A stretch of DNA of 64,000 nucleotides, taken from contig BAAFSQ010000006.1 in assembly GCA_054661495.1 (NCBI GenBank), positions 1 through 64,000 on the forward strand, read 5' to 3'. A program made the position numbers and the translations under genes. Shown here piece after piece: positions 1 through 13,800 of the stretch (position 1 is its first letter; every line of letters begins with the position of its first letter). Under the pieces are notes generated by a model. The model saw only the letters and a list, made by a program, of their open reading frames with translations. It was not told where the DNA came from and did not search any database. The DNA is from Zygophlyctis sp. KS116 (lineage: Eukaryota > Chytridiomycota).

Positions 1-3000
1 GTAAAATATAAGTTTATCACATCTGTGGAACTTTCAGATTTTGCTTCAGCAATCCACTGCCCGACTATTCCGTAACAGCGCCCTAAGTTTTCACAATTAT
101 CTTCCTTTGAATCTGTCTGCTCATTGATCTGTTTTATAATGTCCTTTAAAAGTCGGATAGCTAGGAGCTTCTCATTTTGCAACCAAAGAATTTTTAACCT
201 TTCCAAAATTCCTTTTAGATCACTTAGTCCAAACAACATGAATGGTCCGTTCTTTTTTAGAAGTTTATACTGATAAATAGATGCCAAAGACCCTTGTAAA
301 AATCCATTTTTTCGACATAGTTTCGAGTACTCCAAACAATGATCAGAAAGGTAATTTGTATGATCATTATTTGTCATTTTAATGTACCTCGTCAATAGTT
401 GCGTCCTACACGCCATGTTAGATTCATATAAATCAAAGTCATAATTTGAGAGAATCAATTGGTTACTGATTTTCCAGGAGCTGAAAATGGCATCTACTTC
501 CAGCGTAGACTTTTCAAGTGCCATATAAATATCATAGAATTCAGAAATGAAAACAAGTGAGTACAAAAGTTCATTTCTGTCCTGAAGAGCGGATGTTTGT
601 AACTGACTAATAACTTTCAAAAAAGACCTATCGATATTGTTTTTGTATTCCTGTATTGAACCTAGATCTAAAGCAGAAAGACATTGATATATAATATAAT
701 CTCTACTAAATGAATTTTCGTCATCTAATGAATTTTGGTCTGTCAAATTATCCCATGAATTATTTCTCCATTTTGCCTCAAAAGTAATGTTAGATGAAAT
801 GCCAAAATCGCTTCTGTCAAGAAGGAAAAAGTCCCCTTGGCTCTTTAAAGCATGAGCCAGATCTATACGAGCTACATCTATGTCAGGATTTGTTAATAGT
901 TGGGCTTGTTGGGATTGACTTAGTCTATCCCACGCCTTCTGACATTTCCTATAAAACTTATCTTTTTGAAATATCTTACAGCTTTTCATTGATAAGCGAT
1001 TCTGATATCTGAGATGAGTTAAGTAGCATCATTATTCCAATTAATCCATCAGAATCATTTATTTTCTTGTAAATGCCTGCCAAAATTTCCAGAAACTTGT
1101 GCTTTTGCGAATTATCAGTTATGAGAGAAATTTCTGCGAAAAATAACGCATGATATCCCATGTCGCTTAGCCCTGCAGATTTAGCAAGATGATAGAAATC
1201 AACATTTATCCATTTTATATTATTTTCAAAGAGATTCAAAGCTTCCGGATGATTCTGTCGTCTTAGAAAGTCTACTGTGTTAATGATTGACCGAACGTTA
1301 TCCAATTCAACCGCATTTGATACAGACAAAATGTTATTGATTTGCATTTCGAACAATTGCTTAAAGTTCGGATCACTTAAATGTTCGAAAACAATAAATG
1401 GAAATAGTGATTCTGCCATTTTCGGACAGATCTCGAAAATACCAGGTAAAAATGATAAAATTCCTTTCTGCTCTTTCCAAAATAAAATTCCATTTGCCAA
1501 ATTCGATATCCATGTGTCCTGTTTTTCTGTAATCCAAGCCTCTGCCTGCCTAATATTTGCATAAGTTTTACTCGGCTTCGGCGGCTTTAGTCTTTTTAAT
1601 CTGCCGAAACGTTCTCTAAGAATTCTAATTGATTCAAATGTAGTTTCCGAACAATTTTTTTCTGCAAAAGAGAAAAAGGAATCCTGTTTCAAAATACATG
1701 AGAGCGTAAGAGATGCCATTTGTCTTAGCTCACGATCGCCCAAATACAATAGATCGTTCAGCTCCTCAAAGATCACAATTTCTACTAACTCGTGTTTGAC
1801 ATTCGAAATTGCAGTTGGTGCTAACTTCCTACGTGAAAAGGGTATCAGCTTTCCTAGAATATATCCGATCTTAAGCAAGGACTTCTTAGGTACTTTGTCT
1901 TTCTGTACGATATTCAACAGACGCCAAATTAAATTTTGAGAAAAATCTAAATTTGAGAGTAAACATTCGGTTGTAGATTCAAGATTAATTAAACTTGCGA
2001 GATGATCAACCATGAAATATTTGAATTCGTTAGGAAGAGAAAAATTAAAAATATCTTTCAGGCCAAAATCTATCGGGGAAGAAGGTTCGTCATCTAATTG
2101 ATATTCTGAAAGGTACTTAATAGATCCTCCTAATTCAGCTATTTGAAGCTGTAATTGTCTTCTTGTTTCTTTTAAGATATTTTGAATGGCTTGATTATTA
2201 TCATATCTATCAATAATATCCTTCATTGCATTCATCAAAGACATGCCCAACTCTCTGATTAGTTTGGCATTATGTTTCCTTGTGTAAGTAAATATAAATA
2301 TCAGCAATATCGACAGCATTTTTACATGCATTGGATTTTGCATATATTCGGTAATTGTCCTGATGATCATATGAAATATGAGTGGGTGAAGAATATTGGA
2401 TAAATTTAAATATAAACAAGCTGTATAGCCGTTTTTTAAGATCCTGTGACGCTCATATTCAAATATTTGAATTTCCAAACTACGGTCAAACCATTCTAAG
2501 ATCAGTTGAAAATCCCCCCTAGACAAAAAGCAATCCGCGTTCTTATTACTGAAAAGAAAATCCAATATGGAGGTAATTTTTTTCATATTTAGAGCACAAT
2601 GCAATATAGGTCTTGTAATTGAGAAATTAGGTTCCCTAAATCTCTCATCAAATTCAGCTGACAGCGTCTGGATGTCTTTATTCCAGTTCTTCATACTTTT
2701 ATCGTCATCAATAATCAAAAAAGCTTTAAAAAGACCAGTCAAATCATTCCTTAAACTTTCCAGGGGATCAATTACTCCAATTTTCTCCAATGTAAATTTC
2801 CAGCGATTATCATTCACCTTAAATTAAAAATTGATTGATTACCAATTCATCCATCTCTTTATGATCTTGCGCCAGCTCCACTAAAATGCTGGTTATATTC
2901 TGCCGTAAAACCAGAGGAGCTGAATGTTCTGATTCATGTAATATTTGAGATAATAGATCCCATTTTGAATCATATACAATTTTTGGGAGACTATGCCCTA

Positions 3001-6000
3001 GAATATGCAAAAGGAACTCGGCCAACGAGGAACACCCACACAATATATATGGAAATGTTTCTATGCGTCGTTCCCAACGGAATAAAAGTCTCTGCTCAAT
3101 CATAGCTACAAGAAATGCGCTGTTCGTTGAAAACCCCAAACTATTTGCAAGATCATCCAGAAGATTAGACACAAGAAAGGTTGTGTAGTCAGTAACAACT
3201 AGTTCTAACATCTTAACTACCGCTGATAAGCGCATTAATGAATAATATTTCGCAAATTTCATGTAAAATAAGGCAGTACTGATAAAAAATAGCACATCTT
3301 CTGATCGAGTTTGAGTTATAGTTTCAAATTCAAATGCTAGATCACCACGTTTTACAAGTAATGGCAAATAATCTGAAACATGCATTCGAGCTTCAAAATG
3401 ATGATGATTCCATGCACTGGAATAAAGCAATCTAGAAGATTCCAAAAGAGTTGAATCATTGAAGATAATTTGGTCCATATTTAGATCTAAAGATCGCACA
3501 TACAATTTTATATAAAGTAAAAATACCCTCCAATGAACACATACATCATCGGATGATCTTAAGCTGGTTTTTCCTCTTAGCAAGAGGGTATATGCAGCTA
3601 TGAGCTTTTTAAACAGTTCAATTACTTCTTGCGATGATGAATTTATCAAAGGCAACAGTTGATACATAATATTCAAAGATGCGCATAGAATCCACTGATT
3701 TTTGGATAAGAATGATAAATTAAGGATGTAAGACATAATAGAAAGGCAATCATGGATAGCACTAGAACCTAAACCAAAGGCGGATACAGTGATCCAATTG
3801 GAAAATTGTATGTAAAACTTGATAAGCGACTCATTTCCGTGAAATTTTTCGTCTCGAAGTATAGTGAAAAATATTTCAGTTTCAGCTTGCGATACTAGTA
3901 TGGCACTGTAAGAACAATAATATCTAACACTGATCAGAGCATTCAGACGTGCCAAAACTATAATTTCGTCAGAATCCATACTTGTATTGAATGCTGAATT
4001 ATTGTAAAGAAGCTGCGTGGGAGAGGCAGTGATTAGCGCCTTCTTTTTCCAAGTTCCTGTCGACTTTTCCGGTGAATTGTCCGAATCACTGAATTTAAAA
4101 GCTTCCGTATTTCTTTTGCGCTTTTGCACAACAATATTCCCGGAATTATATTTAATGAGAGAAGAAATGCATACATTCATCAACTTGGTTATTTCATCTG
4201 CCAAATGTAATAACATCTCATCGTTAGACTTGATATTCGTTTGAATTAGAGCTTTATGTACGGTTTGCAAAAATTGATGATTTAAAGTAACTACACAATT
4301 AGATATGAGCAAATAATCCCCAAACTTTTTTATTAGAGCGGGTATTTTGTTTCTGATTAGAACTTCAAAAACAGATTTGGGAATGCTGTGTTTGTTTAAC
4401 CAACGATTCAATACAAACTGAATAACTAGTAGAAAATACAGGCATTTTCGTTGCCATTCGGGGCTTACATCTATAAAATCGAGAAGATTATTAGCCGCAT
4501 CTACAATACAAGAAATTATTTCCTGCGTTTCAATACTATTTAGCTTCAAATGCTTGATTTGTGTATTCTGCCTGATTCCATTGATGCAAAAATTAATCCA
4601 ACGAGAAAATTGATAATGACGGTACTCAAGAATATATACATCAAATGCTCTTTCAGATTGAAAAGGGATCGATGTTGCATTTTCTTCATCCAAATTTGTA
4701 GTTGACAAGTTTAGTAACGAAGAATCTTGGCCGAATGGTATTAAAAGTGTACATATCGATAATAAAAAATAGCCCAGTGTTTCATAAGGAGTTACGAGTG
4801 CATTTGACATCCAGCCCAAGAATCTTTTGGTATGAAATTGCGGGTAATTGACGGAAAGCAAAGTATAAATGAGGCTTAAAGACTGCTCTGTTATTACTGC
4901 AAACGCCCAATCCCAGCATTCGTTCCCCATTTTCAAAAATAAAATATCCTGTCGTTTCTCCGCAACTACTTTCACCAGGCCCATTGATGCCTCTGAAGCT
5001 TTTAAGGTTAAAATAACGTTCAATATGGAGTCCCAATCCACCAACTCTTTTTTGATAGCCTGCAACACTTGAGTGATGGCTATTACAATCCAAGATGAAG
5101 CTATTTCAGAGCTACCTGTTGGTGTGTAAGATTTTATCAACATTCCCAATATAATCTTTTGATGCTTCTCTGGTATCTTTTCTGAATATTTGAGAAACAT
5201 TACAAATATAATCTGACATACCAAGTAATTGTCAGGTAAAAGTTTTCTAAATGCCGAGTGTATAGTCAGCAAGGGTTGAATATGAAGGATACGATTACCA
5301 CAACTATCGCCTGATTTACAATTGATCGCATGGTTTTCATCAGCTCTTTGATAGTCTAAAATAGAGCATACAATATTGGCAAAAACATCACAAAATGACA
5401 ATGATTCCCAGGAAGTATTCACAAGTTTAAGATTTATAAGATCAGAAATAGAGCCTATAGGAATTTTGGAAACAATTCCTTCAATATCAGATACCAAATG
5501 AACAGAATTCTTAAATCTAGCCAAAAAATCATATTGCAACGAGTCCCAAATCAACGTTAGAGAAATTGAATGATATTCTTGAGATTCAACTACTTTAAGA
5601 AATTCCAAAAGATCTAAATACAACCTAAGTAAACTCAACAGAGGCCCTTTAATACCGTTCTTAGATTGAATAAACTTTAACGCACTGATGGAAAGCTTTC
5701 TAGCAAGATTACATGCAATATTTGGAGAATTTATCCCCCATTCAAATAGCAAATGATTTGCAGTTACAAGCAATATTGGATGCGCAGCATTTTCGACTTC
5801 AAAAGTTTCAAATAGCCCAATCACACATTCCAGCACCCAAATCGCCTGTTTACCCTGATGAGATGACCAGTCGCGTGGATAACTTAGAACCAATAATTGT
5901 AAAAGTTTTGAAAATTCATGAATTACACCAGATGAGACACCTTTCCCATTCTCTTCATTTCCTCTGAGAACCAAATCACAGAATCCGATCAGATCTACAT

Positions 6001-6434
6001 ATTGATTTACAGTTAAGACATTTCTATTTTCCGGAAAAGAGAATAAATGATTTAGCAGCTTCCCATCATACGCGATTAGAATATCAAATATTGAAGGTGA
6101 ATGCATATCAAAGACATGATCTAATATAGCATTAATGACTTTCTTTGGGACCTGCCGTCCAAACTCAACGATGATCATCATTAGTACATTCTCAAGTCTT
6201 CGCAAGTGATCCAGCTTTGCGGACTTGTTTGTTTTCTTTTGTTCGAATGAGTGCTTTTCCGTCATTAATGAATTTGAGATTCCCTGAATAACTCCAACCT
6301 GAAGCAACTTTGAAGGATCGCCCGTTGCCAGCAACGATTCCAGTCCTTGCAATGCAATACTAGTATCCTATATTTTAAGCTGTAACGATTACCTTTGGCT
6401 TTCCCGATTCCAGTAGATTCAGCAGGCTCTGCAT
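1..6434 (-). CDS. TEL1: ATM/TEL1-type PI3K-like checkpoint kinase, 3' end cut off by the window
   Basis: DNA-damage and telomere checkpoint kinase of the ATM family (nuclear). Exons 6434-6393, 6367-2843, 2817-980 and 948-1; introns of 25, 25 and 31 nt. About 2,117 residues are visible: a long alpha-helical (HEAT-type) N-terminal region followed by the start of the FAT domain. Family signs are the ATM-like stretch VDFLRRQNHPEALNLFENN before the FAT domain, then AKWRNNSWDN and GQWIAEAKSES, which match ATM AAWRNMQWD and GNWLAET. The kinase domain lies beyond position 1, so its catalytic residues cannot be checked. The ATG at 6434 starts a 14-codon exon; the longer open frame has only a TTG start, so the extra exon decides the start. 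ATM/TEL1 fits better than ATR/MEC1 because of the motifs named. Confidence 0.85.
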
Positions 6435-6546
6435 TCAAATCCAGTGTTTACGGCAAGGGGAGTTGACGATTCAACAGCCGAAAGCAGACACTCAAAGGAT
6501 CAATAATACTCAAGCTTATACATTGATTATTGCCCCTGGAAAATGC

Positions 6547-6584
6547 ATCAATGATCACTCACTGTAGGCCACGATCAATGATCA
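6547..6584. repeat. Two copies of an 11-bp motif ahead of the TEL1 gene
   Basis: ATCAATGATCA occurs at 6547-6557 and 6574-6584 in the gap between the TEL1 start and the end of the coiled-coil gene. A third copy lies at 19144-19154, upstream of HBS1. It could be a transcription-factor site; this is inference from recurrence only. Confidence 0.4.
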
Positions 6585-6616
6585 ATATTTAAAGAATTTA
6601 ATAGAAAAAAACATAT

Positions 6617-9555
6617 TTACATCAGAATTTCAACCTGATCCACAAAAAGATCATCAACCCATGTCAAAAAGCCAATAAATATTTCACTGATTCTTTCAGT
6701 GTCAGAAACAGAATAAACAGCCATCAGGAGACAGATAAAGTAGATGGCGGATTTATAATAGCTTCGCCTTGAGGGACGGGCATCAATGGTGGGTAAAATT
6801 TCTATTGGCATAGTGCCTTTGTGCGATAGTTCCTAATTTTAAGAAAATTAAATATACAAGGATAGTATTTGTTCCTACGGTCGAGGTTTCTGGGAGAGGA
6901 GCCTTGAAAAGTATTGTCCTATTTCTCTCCAGTATAACCTCTTCTTCAAGTTGGACAACTTTACTTCTTAAAGTGTCAATAGAGTCAAGTTTGTTTTCTA
7001 GGTCTTCGTGAGAAACCGATGCAACAAATTCTGCTTGAGAGATGTCCGACTTTAGACGTGAAATCATATTTCCAATTTCTGAATCATACTTGTTTCTTTG
7101 ATCCAATTGTCTTCTAGTTTCTAAAACTTGATTCTGTACAGCAGATAATTGGGATTTCAGATTGTTCTAGAGTTAAATTAAAAGGTTAAGTACATTTTCG
7201 CCTTCAATCTCTGACAAGCTGAAAAGCAAATTCTTGATTTTATGGTCTAATTATTATTGATTTGAAAAGATACCGAATTCTTTCTCTGCACAAGTTTCAT
7301 AGTAAAAAGATTCTTGGTGGATATTTGCTATTTCAGACATTCCTTCTTCAATTGCTCCAAAAGAATTTATAAATTCTGGAATTTTTGGAGCAAGATTGAA
7401 AACCTGGCATGAAAAGTCCGAAAAGGTTTTTAAAACGAATTCATCTTGCACCTGAATACTCGAATCCTTAGTAGAAAGAAGAGCAGTCTGAACTTGAGAA
7501 TCATTTAGATTCTTATTCATATGTGTATTTATGACTTGTATGCCTTTATTTACATAGCCCTTATTTTCAAAATTCGTATTACAGGATTTATCTACACATT
7601 CCAAATTTTGAGTCTGAGCTCCTGTTGTTATTAACATAAACAAATCGTCAGATTCAGTTGAAATACTTTCCATTGTTGCTAAGCTAGCTTGGGTTTCTTG
7701 ATCCTATAATAAATAAATATAAAATTACAATTTTGACTCCATTTCTATTATGAATTTCAACATTCAACAAGAGTGTTTCATTATTTGCTTTTAATTTTTG
7801 ATTTTCATTAACCATCATTTCTTTTTCCATCGCGATTAGCTCGAGTTTCTTGCTTAATTCATCACTATTCATTTCCAACTTCATTTTGGTTTCTTTCTCA
7901 ATCTCGTAAAGTTGATCCATTCTAAAAAGTTCCGACTGATAGCTCTCTATACGTCCTTGTAATAATTCTTTTTCTTTTGCTTCTTTATCTATCTTTTCTA
8001 TGATATTCAAAGTTTGAGCATCTTTCTTTGTCTGCAAGTTTTGATTTTGATTTAATATAGTCTCATTTTCCATTCTCACCTTTTCCATATGCTTAAGCAC
8101 GTCATTGTACTCCATTTCCAATTTTGTCCTGATTTCACATTCACTTTGATAGAGTTGGTTCAGCTGAAAGATTTCATTTCTAAGTAATTCTTCTTTTTCT
8201 TCCTCTTTTTTGTATAATTCATCCTTTATATTTAACAGCCGAGATTCACTGTTTTCCTTTAGTTTTTGATTTTCACTGTAAAGATTCTCTTTTTCCTTCC
8301 TTACTTCTTCTAGCTTCTTGCTCAAGTGATTATACTCTATTTCCAACTTTAACTTGATCTCTTTTTCACTCTGACAAAGCCCATTCATTTTATAAATTTC
8401 AGACTGATTGTCGTCGAATTTTTTTTGCAATTCTTGCTTTTCCTGCTCTTCATTGTACAATTTATCTCTTAGTACAGATATTTCATTGCGTAATTCAACC
8501 AAGAGACTAGATTTCGACTCTTCAGAAGAATTCAACTTTACAAACAGCTCTGTATTATCTTCTTGTTCTTTTTCTAATTTGACTTGTAATTCCTTAATTT
8601 CATTTTTGAATTCTTGAGTGACTTTGAAGTGATTATCCTTAAATTCACTTAATTTCAATGCTAAATTATCCCTTTCCACTTTTTCTAGTCTAATATGTTC
8701 TTTAAATTCATGTGTTTTTTGATTGAATTCCTCTTCTTGCCTAGAAAGTTGAATCTTGAGAGTATTTTTAGCATTTATTTCATAAACTGAATTTTCTTCA
8801 TTTTCTTGTACTCTCTGTTTGAGCGCTATACATTCTTTTACGACACCTTGATTCTCTAGAGTTAATTTTTCATAATCCTCTTTTATTTTTTCCACATTTC
8901 CTATTAATAATTGATTTTGAGAGACTAGTTCTCTTATTTCTTCTTGTAAATCTCCCTGAATTCTAGAGAAATTTTCTTTTAGAGTCTTTTTTGACTCAAT
9001 TTCCAACTCTAAAGACTCTTTCAACTTTAAAATCTTTGACTGATTTTCCAAAACCCCTTGTTCCACATTTTGAGATAATTCCTTGAATTTAATTTTTTCC
9101 TTTTGAATTTTAGAATTTAGTAGTCCTTGTTGAGCTATAGCCTCTTGAAATTTCCCTTTCAAACTTGAATTTTGTGACTTTAAGTCTTGTAAATTCAATT
9201 CTAAATTTGAAATTATAGTTTCTGCTCTTGATAATTTCCTTTTTAGAGAAGAAGGTGAATTTTCAAAAGAAGGAGACATGATTGGAGTTTGTTTTCCACC
9301 AAACAAATTGTCTGCAGTATGATTTTCTATAGAAACATTATCAGAAAAAGTCAAATGTTGGAGTAATTCTTCCAACGCTTTAGAGATATCAGAGCAAGAG
9401 ACTAGACAAGTTTGAATTTCTGGAGGTAAAAGAGAAAATATTTCTTCCAGTAAAAGAGTTGTATCAGTTGAATTTTCAGTATTTTGGATTTGTTTGAGTA
9501 GTTCAATGAGTACAGATACATTTGACGGTGAAATTGAAGACTCTAAACTCAGCAT
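6617..9555 (-). CDS. Long coiled-coil protein with C-terminal membrane segment (golgin-like)
   Basis: Exons 9555-7729, 7703-7274, 7246-7194, 7166-6858 and 6832-6617, with introns of 25, 27, 27 and 25 nt; 944 aa. Residues about 110-600 are heptad-rich coiled coil. The second half contains imperfect repeats of about 65-70 residues built on KLEMEYN, NQKLK and LLNV-like blocks. A hydrophobic segment (SAIYFICLLMAVYSV) lies about 50 residues from the C-terminus, so the protein is probably anchored in a membrane by its tail. That layout resembles golgins or other tethers, but no specific family is recognised. The open frame extends two codons upstream to a TTG; the ATG at 9555 is chosen. Confidence 0.75.
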
Positions 9556-9739
9556 TTTCAACTTTTTCTAATTTTCCTTGAAAAAGACTATTTCTACGAT
9601 TAAAATTGAATAAATTTACAAAAAAACTAAAAAATTAAGAAATTCAGAGGTCCTAGGTTCCAACTCCACTCCTGGCAATTTTAGGATATTTTTCCTGGCA
9701 ACACATGCTCATGCTTGTCGCGGTTAAAATCTTTTTAAA

Positions 9740-10848
9740 ATGTCGCTAGCTTCTATTGTACCTGCAGGGGTCGTTACTGGAGATAATCTAAAAAAATTAT
9801 TTTCTTATGCTAAAGAAAAGGGATTCGCAATTCCAGCGGTTAATGTTACTTCAACTTCTACCGTAAATGCTACTTTGGAAGCTGCTCGAGATGCTAAATC
9901 CCCAGTTATTGTTCAATTCTCTAATGGAGGTGGAGCGTTCTTTGCAGGTAAAAGTCTGCCCAACAAAGAACAGGAGGCTTCAATTTTAGGATCTGTTGCT
10001 GGTGCGCATTACATTCGTTCAGTTGCTTCAGCTTATGGAATTCCCGTTGTGATTCATTCTGATCATTGTGCAAAGAAATTATTGCCGTGGTTTGATGGTA
10101 TGTTGAAAGCAGATGAAGAATATTTTGTTGCCCATGGAGAACCTCTTTTTTCTTCTCATATGTTGGATCTCTCAGAGGAACCAAAGGCAGAGAATATCTC
10201 TATTTGTAAGTCTTATCTTAAAAGAATGTCTGCAATTAATTGTCTATTGGAAATGGAAATTGGTATTACTGGTGGTGAAGAGGATGGTGTTAATAATGAA
10301 CACGTAGATAATGCATCTCTCTACACTCAACCAGAGGATATCTGGGATATTTACCGCGAATTTTCTGAAATTACTGATATGTTTACTATAGCTGCTGCTT
10401 TTGGTAATGTTCATGGTGTTTATAAACCTGGAAATGTCAAACTTCATCCTGAATTACTTGGAAAACATCAAGATTTTGTAAAGGAAAAATTAAAGTGTGC
10501 TTCAAATAAGCCTGTGTTTTTTGTTTTCCATGGTGGATCAGGCTCTACTAGTGAGGAAATTGCAATGGCTGTTTCTTTTGGTGTTGTCAAGGTATATTAG
10601 GAATTATAACTTAATATTAGATGAATATTGACACAGATTTGCAATGGGCCTATTGGGAAGGAATTAAAATCTTTTATGAATCTAAAAAGGGTTATTTGCA
10701 AGCACAGATTGGTAATCCAGAAGGTGCTGATAAGCCAAATAAGAAGTATTATGATCCTAGAGTATATCTACGAGAAGCTGAAAAAACTATGGTTGCTCGA
10801 GTCAATAAGGCATTGATTGAGTTAGGATCAGCTGGATCTCTAAAGTAA
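9740..10848 (+). CDS. FBA1: Class II fructose-bisphosphate aldolase
   Basis: Glycolytic zinc aldolase that splits fructose-1,6-bisphosphate into dihydroxyacetone phosphate and glyceraldehyde-3-phosphate in the cytosol. Exons 9740-10591 and 10621-10848 give 359 aa, the same length as yeast Fba1. Metal and substrate motifs are intact: VVIHSDHCAKK, EMEIGITGGEEDG, GNVHGVY, FHGGSGS and NIDTDLQWAYW. The 29-nt intron falls just before the NIDTD motif; without it the frame stops early. It converges with SPAG17 with 40 bp between stop codons. Confidence 0.97.
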
Positions 10849-10888
10849 GATCTCAGAAATGTTCTGTTTGAGAAAAAAAATAAAAATT

Positions 10889-13800
10889 CTATCCGACATG
10901 TATTGTTTTAAAGTCTGTTACAATTGTGACATGAGGTCGAAGGTTACCTGTTGAGGCTGACTTCGATGAATGTATTTCTGCTGACACAGGAACGTGTAGA
11001 TACTCTGATTCTGAAACAATTTCAATTTCATCAGCAATTTTAAATGTTTGATCTGAATCTAATTCTCGTGCATCAATCAATATTGCAAGGGTGAATTTCA
11101 TTCCAGGTGCAACAGGTCCTTTTCGATAATTCAGAATGATCCTTTTGTTCTTTGGTTCCTTTATTCTAAATCGTGTTGTTTCAAGTCCGACATTTACGAA
11201 TTTTATATTAGTTTGATATATGTTTCCTTCTAGCAAAACTCCAAATTTGGCTCTTGATGGAAGTACTTCAAACGTTCCCAATGCATACGAAACTAAATGT
11301 AAAAGAAAATGATTTACCTCCTTTCTTTTGAAAAGGAACTGTTGATACAGTTTTGATTGGCCGTTTAGTTTCCGCTTCAATTTTTAAAAACCTTTCATTG
11401 GGAATAGCTCCGGGCTTGGTCATCTTTATGGCATTTGGCAGGGGTACTTTCTGCGTTCTTGGTGTACCATACACATCTATTGTCAACGGATCAAAAGACG
11501 GTTTTTGCGGAGCAGCTTTAATCTTAGATCCACTATCTATGTTATTATCATCGTCGCTTAAAATTTCTGTTTCATTGGCCAATTCGTTTGGCTCTATATT
11601 ATCCTTTAGTATAAATCAATAAAATTGAATACCGAATAGGGCGTTAGAAGACCTTGACTAGTTCTCTCCGTTTCTTCATTTTCTATTTTAGTCTGCTAAA
11701 TATGAACAAATCAAATATTTACAGTATTGGTGGTTTGACTAGTTCTTTCAGGTACTTCCGTTTCGGTTTCTGTGAGTATTTCTAATTTTTTGTTCTTAAC
11801 TGTTTGTACTGAAAACAGTCTTCCTTCGGGGCTATGAAAATAACAGGGAATATCGAGAGCGTCTTTGATAATTTTGTTCTTAGATATAACTGCCGTTTTT
11901 TGAGGCTGTTCATCTGGCGCTGGCAATGATGGAATTCTTGCTACTAATTTAGATAATCTCGGCTTAGTCCATATAGATTCACGCTTAACTTCTTGATATT
12001 GATACGAAATAAGAGAATTTTTTTGCAAAATAGTTTCATTTTGCAGGTACTTATTAAGTATTTTAGGTTTCATATCATTTTTAAAATTCTTCATGTAAGA
12101 TTCTTCTTCTGATAATGATGAAATAGATAGTTTATCTTTAGTAACAGGAAGCTGATTAAATTTAGCAGAATTATCTTCCTGTTCAATTCTCCAGCTCTCG
12201 TACTTGGAAATTGAATCCATGATCTTTAAACGAGTTTCGGGGCTCAAAGGTGAAAATCTAACAACCTAACATTAAATAATTGAATTACCTGTCTATATAG
12301 TAGATTCTTGACAACGCTCTTAGCAAACTTTAATGGCTGAATAGTAACAAATGAAATTGTGTCTTTGGGCTCAGATAAAGCCTCTTCGATAACTTCAGTT
12401 TGATTTTCTTTTAAACTGCCCTTGAAAAATTTAACTATGGATTCATCTCTTAAAAGTTCAGTCCCTGACCCATCTTTTCGAACGGCAAACAATCGCGGAA
12501 TATTCCCTGAAATATGTGAAGGCATTTCAACAGTTCCATCAACTAATGCTGATAAATTTTTGCCAACAGGCAAATTCATTGGTTTGGCATAAATATGAGA
12601 TTTTAATTCTGGATTTGTAACCGTAGATTCTCCTGTAGGAGAAATTTTGAAAATGCTACCAGAACTATCCTCTAGATCAAATTGACCATTAATCCAATTT
12701 AAGTTCAGCAATGTTTTGTACCTCATACTTTTTCCAGAGCTTATTCTTTCATTAATTTTAAAGCTTCCAAAAGAATCAACTTCGAAAGAAAATTCCCCCT
12801 AATTTTAGATTTAACAAAGAATACGCTTTCTAGAAATAGATAATTTTCGTGTGATTTCCCATCTGATTTAGTCCCTCGCTTGGCGGTTACATTATTAGGC
12901 AAAACCAAACTTTCATAATCTTTTTCCGATTCAATCATTATAGTTGCTAATCCACTTTTTTCGACTGAAACAGAGTAAGGGCCTTGAATTCGATAGTTTC
13001 CGACTTCATCAACAAGTTTCGATTCGTTGCCTTTACATGAAATCTTCATCTTTGTTCCATCAGCAAAATCTACCATTGAATTATTATGTTCTATAGAAAT
13101 AGAGACCATATCTCCCCTTTCTATTGTCCTTTTCCTTATTTCAGGATGATTTTCATTTATAAAGTATATTTTATCAGCTTTTACATTTTTCTCTGTGTCA
13201 ATTGATGTTCTCTGTGATTCTGAATTCACGGCAATCCATTGACCATCTTTATGTTTTGTAATTACATTACTATTTGGCTGCAAAATTTGAATTAAATTTC
13301 CATCCAAGTATCTTATAACTGTTCCCTTGCTTATTAAATTATTTAGTCTTTACATTTGGATAAATCATTCGGCTAATTTCAACTTCTGATATAGCCTTGT
13401 TGATACTTTCAAAGCATGTGATCCGCTGACAGACCTTTCGGTCTGGCAGGAAATCAATTACAAGTCCATCCGCTGTTGAAAGGGTCATTATCATCGAGTT
13501 ATTTAATTTTGACAAAGAAAGCACTGTTCCGTCTCGTAAAGATAATGTGGCATAGGGTGATTTGGTTGAATTGTTTTGAAAGGACCAAGTCAGGGTCATA
13601 TCTCTACTTGAGTAGCTCCCAGTAACTAAACCATATAAAATTTAAATCAATTTTACCATTTTCTGCGACGGTGGTCTTCCATTTACAGATTTCTATCTTT
13701 GATCCGTTATCAGGATAAAGAGCTGTTAATTCTTGATCAAAAGCGGAAAAACTATACCCAGCTATATATCCAATCGAATTTGGGGAGTAATTTAATGCAG

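Noticed and set aside
9640-9700. A tRNA-like string GGTTCCAACTCC upstream of FBA1
   Set aside because: No matching T-arm stem, D-arm or acceptor stem could be folded; no tRNA was recognised anywhere in the window.
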